Assembly (NCBI GenBank): GCA_009779925.1
Contig: WRAZ01000003.1
Span: 62,001 to 126,000, forward strand
Source: Chitinivibrionia bacterium
GTDB taxonomy: Bacteria > Fibrobacterota > Chitinivibrionia > Chitinivibrionales > Chitinivibrionaceae
DNA length: 64,000 nucleotides
Direction of reading: 5' to 3'
This document shows positions 34,456 to 42,450 of the stretch, one piece after another. How positions within the stretch are numbered: position 1 is the stretch's first letter; every line of letters begins with the position of its first letter. The notes below the pieces were generated by a model. It ran no database searches. It saw only the letters and a list, made by a program, of their open reading frames with translations, and was not told the DNA's origin. Made by a program: the position numbers and the translations under genes.

Positions 34456-37218
34456 ATGAAATCTTTTGTACTTCTCTGCTCGATTTTCTTAATTTTATTG
34501 TCGAAAAATGCTTCGGCGGTCATTCTGACAATAAATGAACCTCTCATAGGAAATTGGAGAAACCACGCGCATCTCTTGAACACGCAGGATTCTTTAAGGC
34601 TGACAGGACGTTGGGGACAATTTTTTCCTCACGGTTGTAATATGGGTCCTTGCCCACCCTGCCAAGATTGGGAATTTTTTGATACCTTGCAATTTCGTAA
34701 TGCCGTATATATCGATATGTCGGATTTTAACCACAGTTCTTTCGGGTTTCAACATAACGACATTACGCATATATTTAGTTTTCAGAACAAAGCGCCGAAT
34801 TTGCGGCATATTATTTTACCGAGCCATCTTCACCGTTTACCTGTAAGGGCTTTTGCGAGAACTGCTTTGGGTGCGGGTTTGGCTAATTTGGAAGTTGTGG
34901 AGTTCAAGGAAATAGTAAATCCCGACAGGTTAACAGAAGTACCGGATTCGGCGTTTCTTAACCTTCCGCGCTTACGAAGATACGACGGTCTTAAATACGC
35001 AGAGGTAATAGGAATAGACGCGTTTCGAGGTGTGCAAGGTTTTGGTAAAATTGAATTGCCCGCCGTCCGACACATTAAGGCGGGTGCATTTAGAAACATA
35101 CACGCGGACAGCATAATTATCGGCAAAGATATAGAAAAAATCGACGAGCGCGCGTTTGATATTGATGAGTTTGCAGTAGTTGGACTTAATACAATACGTC
35201 TGAACAGAAGTGTCAGAGTATTTATGCCCGAAATAACCGAGATGCCGCAGATTTTTCGTTGCCTTCTGTCTGTGTGTGATGTTCTAGGTTCGATTTGCCC
35301 AAGTTGGCAAAACAACATCAATTATTACGTTCCCGAACATCTTGTGCAGGAATTCAGACACGCGGGATTTGTAAATACCAACAGAAACTATTTTACCCGT
35401 TTTTATGACGCAAACGGCGAATTTATAATAAGAAGCGTTTTGAGAGAAACCGCTGAAAACAGAACTGACAAAGGTGCCGTTTTATCGGAATTTCCTGCAA
35501 ATGCTTATGAGTATTTCTGGCACGACATCAACGGCAAAAGGTGGGATCACGAGGAACCGCTTTCTCGCGATACTTCGCTTTTTGCAAAACCTGTTGCGAG
35601 GTGGTTTGATATTACATATTACTCCGGTTTGCGAAATTTGAATATAAATAACTCACACGACCTCCGCAGTTTTATTCCCGTTCCCGAAGGTAATCCCGAA
35701 ATTTTTACCGTTGAATGCGAGGGAATTTTGCTGTCTCCGCCTGCCGAAGCCAGAGAGGGGCACAAGTTTGTCGGCTGGGAGCGGGTTTTGCGTCGAGGTT
35801 TCGACAATGAGCAAAGAGACACGATAACAACGGAATTTACTAAAATAGATATTGCTCTTGTCGGTAATGCTGAATTGGTGGCTATTTGGGAACCTATAGA
35901 ATTTCCGTTGAATTTCCATCTTAATTTACCCGAGGAACAACTGCGCGACGAAAGAGGACTTCCTTTCTCACGGCTGAATATTTCTGTTGAGCTTAGAGCT
36001 GAAATGGGCAATAATTCGGCTCTGATTGTTATTGATTCTACGGATATAAATGTCTATACTGCGGAGGTTGTTGACAGAGAAACCCGCGAAACTTTGATTG
36101 AAAAAGCATTTAGCGTATTACCTGATTTATTGCCGAATTTAGAGCAAAGTTTGTTTGAGGGTATCAATGCTTTGCGTTGGCAGTATTCAATCTCGAATAT
36201 TTCTGTTCCCGCGCTTTCGGCGGACGGCTACGAATTCGGCGGGTGGTTTGACAATGCGGAATTTGAGGAAGAACCGTTGGAAAACATACAAAGAGTGTCG
36301 AGCGTTTGGGATATTCGGACTTACTACACTGCGGTGGATATATTGGGCGCTCATATCGGCAATATTACGGGCGAAAGAAATATTTACGCTCGATGGATTC
36401 CCATAGAATACACGCTCGTTTTTGAAACAAACGGCGGTAATGCTTTGGAAGATATGACGTTTACCATAGAATCGTCGGACATAAACCTGCCGATACCACA
36501 GCGACCGCACAGCGTATTTGCAGGTTGGTTCGGCAGTGATGGGTTGTGCGAAGACGGCAAAACCTTAAAAACAGGTAATTTCGGCGATAAAAAACTTTTC
36601 GCAAGATGGACGTCCGCTTATTATCCGATAATATTAAATGATACGCTGGGAATTTTTGAAAACGGCGTCTATCCCTTTGACGAAAAAAACGCGTTTATTC
36701 TTCCCGATGCCGCAAATCTGCTGCCTTTCGGTTTCTCTTTCGGCGGCTGGTTTGACAACGAACGAGCGTTGGGAGAACCTATAACCGAAATTCCTGCAGG
36801 CAATTACGGAGAAATGGAATTCTGGGCGAAATGGACGGTAAACTCAAGCTTTATTCGCGAAAGAAACAACATCGATACAAGATACGGAATATTGCTCGAA
36901 AACGCAATCGTCTCCGATTTCGCAAGATTTTCGATAATCACCCCCGAACCCGCGATAGCGAATGTGCGAATTTTCGATAATTTGGGGAATGTTGTATGGA
37001 CGGCGAACGATGTAGGGGCGGGGTTTGCCCGCCCTGAAAACAGAACGAACGGCGATTTGGGCGGGCAGACCCCGCCCCTACAAAATGCCGTAGTCTGGAA
37101 TTTAACCAACCCCAACGGCAGATTCGTCGCCAACGGGACATACATAATCATCGCCGAAACGACGGGTATCAGCGGTCGAACATACCGATATTCCGCAAGA
37201 TTGGGGGTAAGAAGATGA
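34456..37218 (+). CDS. Secreted surface protein with BspA-like leucine-rich and InlB-type repeats and a FlgD/T9SS-like C-terminus
   Basis: 920 residues. The signal peptide ends KNASA (residue 21). Residues about 95-260 show BspA/LRR_5-type repeats (LPAVRHIKAGAF, IIIGKDIEKIDERAFD). From about 380 to 790 there are InlB B-type repeats (GGWFDN, VFETNGGNALEDMTF, KLFARW). The last about 100 residues form a FlgD-like sorting domain (NVRIFDNLGNVVW, VVWNLTNPNGRFVANGTYIII). Within that domain a palindromic repeat (37011-37082) adds in frame about 24 residues, VGAGFARP to GGQTPPLQ, in a loop before the VVWNL strand. An adhesion role is inferred. The DGR target follows after 14 bases. Confidence 0.8.
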   Translation: MKSFVLLCSIFLILLSKNASAVILTINEPLIGNWRNHAHLLNTQDSLRLTGRWGQFFPHGCNMGPCPPCQDWEFFDTLQFRNAVYIDMSDFNHSSFGFQHNDITHIFSFQNKAPNLRHIILPSHLHRLPVRAFARTALGAGLANLEVVEFKEIVNPDRLTEVPDSAFLNLPRLRRYDGLKYAEVIGIDAFRGVQGFGKIELPAVRHIKAGAFRNIHADSIIIGKDIEKIDERAFDIDEFAVVGLNTIRLNRSVRVFMPEITEMPQIFRCLLSVCDVLGSICPSWQNNINYYVPEHLVQEFRHAGFVNTNRNYFTRFYDANGEFIIRSVLRETAENRTDKGAVLSEFPANAYEYFWHDINGKRWDHEEPLSRDTSLFAKPVARWFDITYYSGLRNLNINNSHDLRSFIPVPEGNPEIFTVECEGILLSPPAEAREGHKFVGWERVLRRGFDNEQRDTITTEFTKIDIALVGNAELVAIWEPIEFPLNFHLNLPEEQLRDERGLPFSRLNISVELRAEMGNNSALIVIDSTDINVYTAEVVDRETRETLIEKAFSVLPDLLPNLEQSLFEGINALRWQYSISNISVPALSADGYEFGGWFDNAEFEEEPLENIQRVSSVWDIRTYYTAVDILGAHIGNITGERNIYARWIPIEYTLVFETNGGNALEDMTFTIESSDINLPIPQRPHSVFAGWFGSDGLCEDGKTLKTGNFGDKKLFARWTSAYYPIILNDTLGIFENGVYPFDEKNAFILPDAANLLPFGFSFGGWFDNERALGEPITEIPAGNYGEMEFWAKWTVNSSFIRERNNIDTRYGILLENAIVSDFARFSIITPEPAIANVRIFDNLGNVVWTANDVGAGFARPENRTNGDLGGQTPPLQNAVVWNLTNPNGRFVANGTYIIIAETTGISGRTYRYSARLGVRR
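37011..37082. repeat. Palindromic GTAGGGGCGGGG repeat inserted in frame in a surface gene
   Basis: TGTAGGGGCGGGGTTTGCCC at one end is inverted at the other (GGGCGGGCAGACCCCGCCCCTACA) around about 25 bases. It is 72 bases long, a multiple of three, and contributes 24 codons. The same composite element sits at 40232-40301 in the HRDC gene. Confidence 0.85.
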
Positions 37219-37232
37219 AAAGGAGAGAAAAT

Positions 37233-39569
37233 ATGAAATTGATACAAAAATGTAGGGGCGAAAAATTTTTCGCCATCATACTGTTTTTTGCCGCCTGTTT
37301 GTTTTTTGCGGGCGGCTGTTCTTCCGATGAAGAAGATAAACAAGTTTGGCATACCGTAAGTTTTGACGTGCAAGGCGGGGATAATCTTGCTTCGATACGA
37401 ATAGAAGCAGACAGCAGTATTCTTTTGCCTACTCCGACGAAAGATGGCTTTGCTTTTGACGGCTGGTTTACTTTGGCGCAAGACGGCACGAGAGTAAATT
37501 CGCCGTTCTTGCCGACGGATAACACCACGCTTTTTGCTCGTTGGATACCAAATTACATCGTAATTTTTAATTTGGTCGGCGGCGTCGGTAATTTCAGCAC
37601 CCAAAATCAGACGGTTTTGGAAGGAGATTTTGCAGTTCGCCCTGAAATAAATCCAACGCAGACGGGCTTTGCTTTTGTCGATTGGTTCAGCTTGCAAACA
37701 GGCGGAGATGTTTTTGATTTCGCTACTCCGATAACGGCTGATACAACAATTTGGGCGAGATGGATACGGCAGGTCAGCGTAATATTTGACGCAGACGGCG
37801 GCATTGTGGAGCCGAGTTCGCGGACAGAGAATATCGAAACTTCCATAGATTTGCCGATTCCGACGAAAGACGGCTTTGCCTTTGACGGCTGGTTTAGTTC
37901 GGCGAGCGGCGGTATGAGGATAAACTCTCCGTTTGTTTTACCTGCCGACATAACTCTTTTTGCTCGCTGGATACCGAAATATACGGTAAGTTTTGAACTA
38001 AACGGTGGCGAAGGCAATGAGAGTATCGGCAATCAGTCGATTATTTCCGCTCAACAGGCGGCTCGTCCCGATACAAATCCAACGCGAGGCGGTTTTGTTT
38101 TTGATGGTTGGTACACCGCTCAAACGGACGGCATTGTGTTTGATTTCGGCAGTTCCATAACCGAGAATATTACGATTTGGGCGAGATGGACGCCAATGAA
38201 TACCGTGATATTCAATTTTAACGGCGGTGCAGGTAATCCGAGCATTGTAAATCAGATGGTTGCCCCTGCTCAGTCGATAGTTCGCCCCGAGACAAACCCG
38301 ACGAGAAACGGTTTTACTTTCGATGATTGGTACACTTCTCAAACAGGCGGCGATGTATTTGATTTTGTCGCCCCTATAACCGAAAACACAATGATTTGGG
38401 CGAGATGGATACCGATAGTAAACCCTATCGTGAGTTTTAACTTAAATGGCGGCGATGGTAATACGAGTATTGTAAATCGGATGGTCGCACCCGAACAGTC
38501 GATAGTTCGCCCCGAGACAAATCCGACGAGAAACGGCTTTACTTTCGATAATTGGTACACCTCTCAAACGGGCGGCGATGTGTTTGATTTCAGCAGTTCC
38601 ATAGCCGAAAATACAACAATTTGGGCGAGATGGATAGTAAACCCCATAGTAAATTTTAATCTTAACCGCGGAGTTGGTAATTCAAACACTAATAATCAGT
38701 CTGTTGCGAACGGCGCAACGGCGACAAGACCCGCAACAAACCCCACGCGAGGTAAATGGCTTTTCGATGATTGGTACACTTCTCAAACAGGCGGCGAAGT
38801 ATTTGATTTTGACACCCCCATAACCGAAAACACAATGATTTGGGCAAGATGGGAATTGTCCGACGGCGTGGACAGCGTTATAAACGGCATCGAAGTAATA
38901 TTTGTCGGAGCGGGCACTTTCACACAAGGCGGCACGGATTTTGGTAATTCGGTATCGCGTGAAGTGAGCTTAACACAAGGTTTTTGGATAGGCAAATATC
39001 CTATAACGCAAGCACAATATTTTGCAGTAATGGGGACAAATCCATCTTTTTTCAGAGGCGGTCTTGCTACAAATGTAGCCCCTGTATCTACTGCGAATAA
39101 TCCTGTAGAGCAAGTAAGTTGGAACGATATAAATGCCGCCGACGGTTTTTTAGAGCGTGTCGGCGGACGTTTACCGACCGAAGCGGAATGGGAATTTGCG
39201 GCAAGAGGCGGTAATTTGAGCCAAGGATTTATTTACAGCGGTAGCAACAATTTGAGCGAGGTTGGTTGGTTTGGAGTATGTTGTTGTAATGGTGGTCGTA
39301 CTCAAGCAGTCGGACAAAAATTACCCAACGAATTGGGAATTTACGATATGAGTGGCAATGTTTGGGAGTGGACAAACGATTGGTGGGGCAGTATGACTTC
39401 GGCTTCCGTGGTTGACCCTATGGGACCTGAAACGGGCTCGAGTCGCGGTATACGCGGCGGCAGTTGGAACGGCAATGCGTCTTTTTGCCGTGTTGCCTTC
39501 CGCAACGGCGACGATCCGTCGCGCGGGTGGAGCAGCATCGGGTTTCGCGTAGCCTTCAATTCAGATTGA
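37233..39569 (+). CDS. DGR target: lipoprotein with seven InlB-type repeats and a variable formylglycine-enzyme/C-type-lectin-like domain
   Basis: 778 residues from ATG 37233 (AAAGGAG upstream; another ATG at 37215 overlaps the previous stop and lies inside that ribosome site). A signal peptide with lipobox FAGGC gives a lipidated Cys followed by acidic SSDEED. Seven tandem InlB B-type repeats (about residues 40-545, e.g. TNPTRNGFTFDDWYTSQTGG and IWARW) form a stalk; repeats 4-7 are nearly alike. Residues about 552-778 form an FGE-sulfatase/C-type-lectin-like domain (GFWIGKYPITQAQY, GRLPTEAEWEFAARGG, GIYDMSGNVWEW). Its end, GSSRGIRGGSWNG to FRVAFNSD, is the variable region copied from the template at 41358-41487. 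It is inferred to display a diversified ligand-binding face on the cell surface. Confidence 0.93.
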   Translation: MKLIQKCRGEKFFAIILFFAACLFFAGGCSSDEEDKQVWHTVSFDVQGGDNLASIRIEADSSILLPTPTKDGFAFDGWFTLAQDGTRVNSPFLPTDNTTLFARWIPNYIVIFNLVGGVGNFSTQNQTVLEGDFAVRPEINPTQTGFAFVDWFSLQTGGDVFDFATPITADTTIWARWIRQVSVIFDADGGIVEPSSRTENIETSIDLPIPTKDGFAFDGWFSSASGGMRINSPFVLPADITLFARWIPKYTVSFELNGGEGNESIGNQSIISAQQAARPDTNPTRGGFVFDGWYTAQTDGIVFDFGSSITENITIWARWTPMNTVIFNFNGGAGNPSIVNQMVAPAQSIVRPETNPTRNGFTFDDWYTSQTGGDVFDFVAPITENTMIWARWIPIVNPIVSFNLNGGDGNTSIVNRMVAPEQSIVRPETNPTRNGFTFDNWYTSQTGGDVFDFSSSIAENTTIWARWIVNPIVNFNLNRGVGNSNTNNQSVANGATATRPATNPTRGKWLFDDWYTSQTGGEVFDFDTPITENTMIWARWELSDGVDSVINGIEVIFVGAGTFTQGGTDFGNSVSREVSLTQGFWIGKYPITQAQYFAVMGTNPSFFRGGLATNVAPVSTANNPVEQVSWNDINAADGFLERVGGRLPTEAEWEFAARGGNLSQGFIYSGSNNLSEVGWFGVCCCNGGRTQAVGQKLPNELGIYDMSGNVWEWTNDWWGSMTSASVVDPMGPETGSSRGIRGGSWNGNASFCRVAFRNGDDPSRGWSSIGFRVAFNSD
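37251..37273. repeat. Short GTAGGGGCG-type palindrome in the target's signal-peptide region
   Basis: GTAGGGGCGAAAAATTTTTCGCC contains the palindrome GGCGAAAAATTTTTCGCC. It encodes residues about 7-14, between the positively charged start and the hydrophobic core of the lipoprotein signal. Confidence 0.6.
39434..39563 (+). repeat. DGR variable region (VR)
   Basis: 130 bases aligned without gaps to the template at 41358-41487. There are 18 mismatches. Sixteen fall on template adenines (ten A to G, five A to T, one A to C); the other two are at the edges (template T41372 to G and C41484 to T). The last about 20 bases, GGGTTTCGCGTAGCCTTCAA, are identical and fit the initiation-of-mutagenic-homing position at the 3' end of VR. 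Changed codons are almost all Asn AAC/AAT in the template, giving Ser, Gly, Phe, Asp, Arg and Ile in the target. Confidence 0.96.
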
Positions 39570-39571
39570 TT

Positions 39572-39601
39572 TTGTCTGCACAAGCAAAGACACTTTGAGT
39601 T
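39572..39601 (+). repeat. Inverted copy of the sequence that follows the TR
   Basis: TTGTCTGC at 39572-39579 and GCAAAGACACTTTGAGTT at 39584-39601 are the exact reverse complements of 41505-41512 and 41482-41499, with a 4- versus 5-base spacer. Thus directly after VR and TR, which are direct repeats, the flanks are inverted repeats of each other. Confidence 0.9.
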
Positions 39602-39628
39602 AAAAAAAAGAAAGAGAGAAAGAAAAAT

Positions 39629-39707
39629 GTGTTTCGTGTATAGGGAATTTGACAAGCGTAAGCGGGCAAAGGAAAAGCACGAAACACTCTCCGCCCTTTA
39701 GGGCGGA
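39629..39707 (+). ncRNA. Structured spacer between DGR target and accessory gene
   Basis: GTGTTTCGTG (39629-39638) pairs perfectly with CACGAAACAC (39678-39687) around 39 bases. It is followed by a second hairpin, TCCGCCC and GGGCGGA (39690-39707) with a TTTA loop, then AAAAATTTTT. No reading frame of note is present. It may be an RNA element of the DGR, an attenuator or a processing site; the fold is seen, the role is inferred. Confidence 0.5.
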
Positions 39708-39727
39708 AAAATTTTTAAGGAGAAAAA

Positions 39728-40327
39728 ATGCAAGTTAAAGTATTTACAATTCCCGCGACAGACGACGGGACGTTGCAAGAAGATTTGAATAAGTTTTTAG
39801 GCAACCATAAAATATTGGAAGTAGAGCAGAAATTTTACGACAATGCCAAAGGCGGTTATTGGAGTTTTTGCGTTCGCTACATTATCGACGCCACAAAAAA
39901 ATATTTGCCCGCTCAGCAAAGTTTTTCGGGAAAACCCAAACCGAATTATAAGGAAATTTTGTCGGAGCAGGAATACCAAATGTTTTTACAGTTTAAGGAA
40001 GCCCGTATGGCAATCTCCAAAGAAGAGGGAATTTTGCCCTACAACGTATTTACCGACGCCGAACTCGCCGAAATAATTCGCCTGCCCGAAAGAAACGAGC
40101 AAAATATTTCCAAAATAAACGGAATAGGCGAAAAACGCGCAACAAAATACGGCAAAATTTTAGTTGAAAAATACGCGGCTGATAATGTAGGGGCAAAAAA
40201 TCTTTTGCCCGAGAATAACGAGATAAACAACGTAGGGGCGGGGTCTGCCCGCCCAAAAGCGCAAACAGACGACAATTTGGGCGGGCAGACCCCGCCCCTA
40301 CAAACTACCCAACAGGAGTTGTTTTAA
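39728..40327 (+). CDS. HRDC-domain DGR accessory protein
   Basis: 199 residues, with TAAGGAG before the ATG. Residues about 1-60 (KVFTIPATDDGTLQEDLNKF, GGYWSFCVRYI) form a small N-terminal domain. Residues about 75-155 are an HRDC domain (FKEARMAISKEEGILPYNVF, LAEIIRLPERNEQNISKING, IGEKRATKYGKILVEKY), the helical nucleic-acid-binding domain of RecQ and RNase D. HRDC genes are known to accompany DGR reverse transcriptases, apparently in place of Avd. The C-terminal about 45 residues come from two palindromic repeats inserted in frame (NVGAKNLLPE and NVGAGSARP to GGQTPPLQ). Its stop shares one base with the reverse transcriptase ATG. It is likely to bind the template RNA or cDNA complex. Confidence 0.88.
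   Translation: MQVKVFTIPATDDGTLQEDLNKFLGNHKILEVEQKFYDNAKGGYWSFCVRYIIDATKKYLPAQQSFSGKPKPNYKEILSEQEYQMFLQFKEARMAISKEEGILPYNVFTDAELAEIIRLPERNEQNISKINGIGEKRATKYGKILVEKYAADNVGAKNLLPENNEINNVGAGSARPKAQTDDNLGGQTPPLQTTQQELF
40186..40302. repeat. Two palindromic GTAGGGGC repeats in the HRDC gene
   Basis: A 25-base unit (40186-40210, TGTAGGGGCAAAAAATC then TTTTGCCC) is followed by a 70-base composite palindrome (40232-40301) of the same type as 37011-37082. Both are translated in the frame of the HRDC gene. Confidence 0.85.
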
Positions 40328-41526
40328 TGAAACGCGCAGGTTTTTTAATCGAACAAATCGCCGACATCGATAATTTGCACCTTGCATTTTACAAATCGCG
40401 CAAAGGCAAAGAGCATTCGCGCGACGTTATTGCTTTCAGGAAAAACTTTGACGAAAATATAAAAAAATTACAAAAAGAAATATTATTAGGAAATTTAGAT
40501 ATAGGACATTACAATTATTTTAAGGTTTACGACCCGAAAGAGCGAACAATCTGCGCGGCAAGTTTTCCCGAGCGGGTTTTGCATCACGCCATAATGAATA
40601 TTTGCCATCCGTATTTTGAAAAATTTCAGATAGAAGACAGTTTTGCCACACGTATCGGCAAAGGGCAATACGCGGCTTTGGAGCGGGCAAAAGATTATAC
40701 CCGAAAATACAAATATTTCTGCAAAATGGACTGCCGAAAATACTTTGACAACATTCCGCATAATATTTTATCGGATAAATTAAAACGTCTTTTTAAGGAC
40801 GGTGGTTTATTGGAAATTTTTAGAAAAATTATTGTCGGCTATTCTGCAAGCGAAAACCGCGGGCTTCCGATAGGCAATCTGGTATCGCAATATTTCGCAA
40901 ATTTTTATTTGGCATTTGCCGACAGATTTGCAAAACAAACACTGCGCATAAAAGGATATGTTCGTTATATGGACGATATGGTTTTGTGGGGCAACGACAA
41001 AACAGAACTTTTGAAAAATGCAAAAAAATTCAGAGATTTTTTGACCGACGAACTTAGTCTGCCGCAAAAACCTATAGTTTTGAACGCGAATAAATGCGGA
41101 TTATCGTTTTTGGGCTATGTTTTATTTCCGAATTTCGTTCGCCTTAATAAAACGAGTAAAAAAAGATTTGTGAGAAAATGTAAAACTTATATATCGAATT
41201 TAAAGAACGGTGAGTGGTCGCAAGAAGAATTCTCCGCGCACACAAGACCCCTGTTTGCGTTTGCCCAATTCGCCGATTCTTTAAGTTTCAGACGAAAAAT
41301 CGTAGGGGCGTATTGCATACGCCCTGCAATGGTAAACGAACAAGGATATATGCCGATGGGCTCGAATCGCGTAATACGCGGCGGCAGTTGGAACAACAAT
41401 GCGTCTAATTGCCGTGTTGCCATCCGCAACAACGACAATCCGTCGAACAGGTGGAACAACAACGGGTTTCGCGTAGCCTTCAACTCAAAGTGTCTTTGCA
41501 TAAAGCAGACAAGACAATATGAATAG
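40327..41526 (+). CDS. Diversity-generating retroelement reverse transcriptase, reading into the TR
   Basis: 399 residues, about 325 of which form the enzyme. Catalytic YMDD lies at residues 214-217 (VRYMDDMVLWG), the other catalytic Asp in CKMDCRKYFDNIPH, and the DGR-specific motif 4 IGNLVSQ at 182-188, where retroviral and group II enzymes have QGxxxSP. It makes error-prone cDNA from the template RNA, with errors at adenines. After residue about 325 a 24-base palindromic repeat (41302-41325) and then the template region are translated in the same frame, ending 13 codons beyond TR. The original stop was probably displaced by the repeat, so the C-terminal about 75 residues are likely non-functional. 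AGGAG precedes the ATG, which overlaps the HRDC stop. Confidence 0.95.
   Translation: MKRAGFLIEQIADIDNLHLAFYKSRKGKEHSRDVIAFRKNFDENIKKLQKEILLGNLDIGHYNYFKVYDPKERTICAASFPERVLHHAIMNICHPYFEKFQIEDSFATRIGKGQYAALERAKDYTRKYKYFCKMDCRKYFDNIPHNILSDKLKRLFKDGGLLEIFRKIIVGYSASENRGLPIGNLVSQYFANFYLAFADRFAKQTLRIKGYVRYMDDMVLWGNDKTELLKNAKKFRDFLTDELSLPQKPIVLNANKCGLSFLGYVLFPNFVRLNKTSKKRFVRKCKTYISNLKNGEWSQEEFSAHTRPLFAFAQFADSLSFRRKIVGAYCIRPAMVNEQGYMPMGSNRVIRGGSWNNNASNCRVAIRNNDNPSNRWNNNGFRVAFNSKCLCIKQTRQYE
41302..41325. repeat. Palindromic GTAGGGGCG repeat between RT core and TR
   Basis: GTAGGGGCGTATTGCATACG and CCC are identical to the arms at 20898-20976 and to 58981-59004. It encodes VGAYCIRP in the reverse transcriptase frame. 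Confidence 0.85.
41358..41487 (+). repeat. DGR template region (TR)
   Basis: 130 bases rich in AAC/AAT codons, the invariant source copied into VR at 39434-39563. In the reverse transcriptase frame it reads GSNRVIRGGSWNNN to FRVAFNS. Sixteen of 18 differences from VR are at adenines here. It lies at the 3' end of the RT frame, the usual position. Confidence 0.96.
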
Positions 41527-41597
41527 GCAAATATCCAAACCGCGGCTTCGGCTCCGCTCAGCCACGGTTGAACAGAAAGGCATTTTTGCCGACAGCA

Positions 41598-41639
41598 CAC
41601 TCGGTCAGTAGGTTTTCTCGAAAGCCGAGTGGGCTTTTA
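41598..41639 (+). terminator. Probable terminator of the DGR unit
   Basis: CACTCGG and CCGAGTG pair around a 20-base loop and are followed by GGCTTTTAT. The template transcript would end here, about 110 bases beyond TR. Confidence 0.5.
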
Positions 41640-41669
41640 TATATGTCGTAAAAAAAAGAAAGGGAAAAT

Positions 41670-42332
41670 ATGCACACGCGTATAATTTTATCATTGATTT
41701 TATTGTTTGCGCCTTTCGTTTCCGCAAATAAAGGCTTTTCACTGTCGTCCCAAATCTCGTATTTAACAGGAAAGATAATCCTTGACGGCAGAGAACACGG
41801 TTTCTACGATTTTGACGAAAATGTAAAAGGCGGACGCGTTCTTCTTGTTTTTCGCAAAAATATAAACGAGTATTTATCTCTCGGCGTTGGAAGCGGGACA
41901 AGCGTAAGCGAATTGCACGCTTTTTACTCCGCTTGGGGAGCGCATAATTTTTCCGCAGAAATGTTTTACATCCCGATTTTCGGCGAAATCCGCGGACAAT
42001 TTCCGATATACGGCGATTTTTTGCAAATATTCGGTGCCGTAAAACTCGGAAATTCTTTAGCCCCTATGAAAGAAAGAATATTTTCCACCGATTATTATTT
42101 TGAAGGCGGTTTTTTCTTTGAGCCGACACTTGGAATATCTTTTACCCGCAACAGATTTTTGCTTGATTTCGGCGTGGGATACAGCCGGCAGAAGTCGCAA
42201 TTTGTAGAATATTTCTTCTACGACGGTCGCTATGGCGACAAGCCGAGAAAAGAAATAGACCGCTACCCGTTCACCATAAGGCAATTTTCATTAAATCTCG
42301 GCTTCGGTGTTTTTTTGGGGAAGAGGCGATAA
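41670..42332 (+). CDS. Probable outer-membrane barrel protein (220 aa)
   Basis: 220 residues. The signal peptide ends APFVSA (residue 19). The mature part alternates aromatic and polar residues with Gly-rich turns (SLSSQISYLTGKIILDG, YLSLGVGSGTSVSEL, FLLDFGVGYSRQ), and the end FSLNLGFGVFLGKRR resembles a barrel closing strand followed by a short basic tail. An eight- to ten-stranded barrel is plausible. No family is recognised. GAAAGGG precedes the ATG. It follows the DGR terminator and stands alone. Confidence 0.65.
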   Translation: MHTRIILSLILLFAPFVSANKGFSLSSQISYLTGKIILDGREHGFYDFDENVKGGRVLLVFRKNINEYLSLGVGSGTSVSELHAFYSAWGAHNFSAEMFYIPIFGEIRGQFPIYGDFLQIFGAVKLGNSLAPMKERIFSTDYYFEGGFFFEPTLGISFTRNRFLLDFGVGYSRQKSQFVEYFFYDGRYGDKPRKEIDRYPFTIRQFSLNLGFGVFLGKRR

Positions 42333-42450
42333 GAAATTGTCTTTTTTTTCAAACAACGGGCATACGTTTTTGAAAGTATCGGCGCATTCTACCTGTGGCA
42401 AATAGTATTTTCCTTATAATATATAATAAGGATTAAAGCGGGAGGGGTTT

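Noticed and set aside
29829-37218. Other VR copies of the DGR in the window
   Set aside because: No other protein in the window ends with the RGGSW-type FGE segment; the neighbouring surface proteins have FlgD-like ends without TR similarity.
41523-41536. Fourteen-base match between the region after TR and the FGE part of the target (38988-39001)
   Set aside because: The match is short, isolated and outside TR/VR. It may be a trace of an old target-gene fragment but is too weak to report as a second VR.
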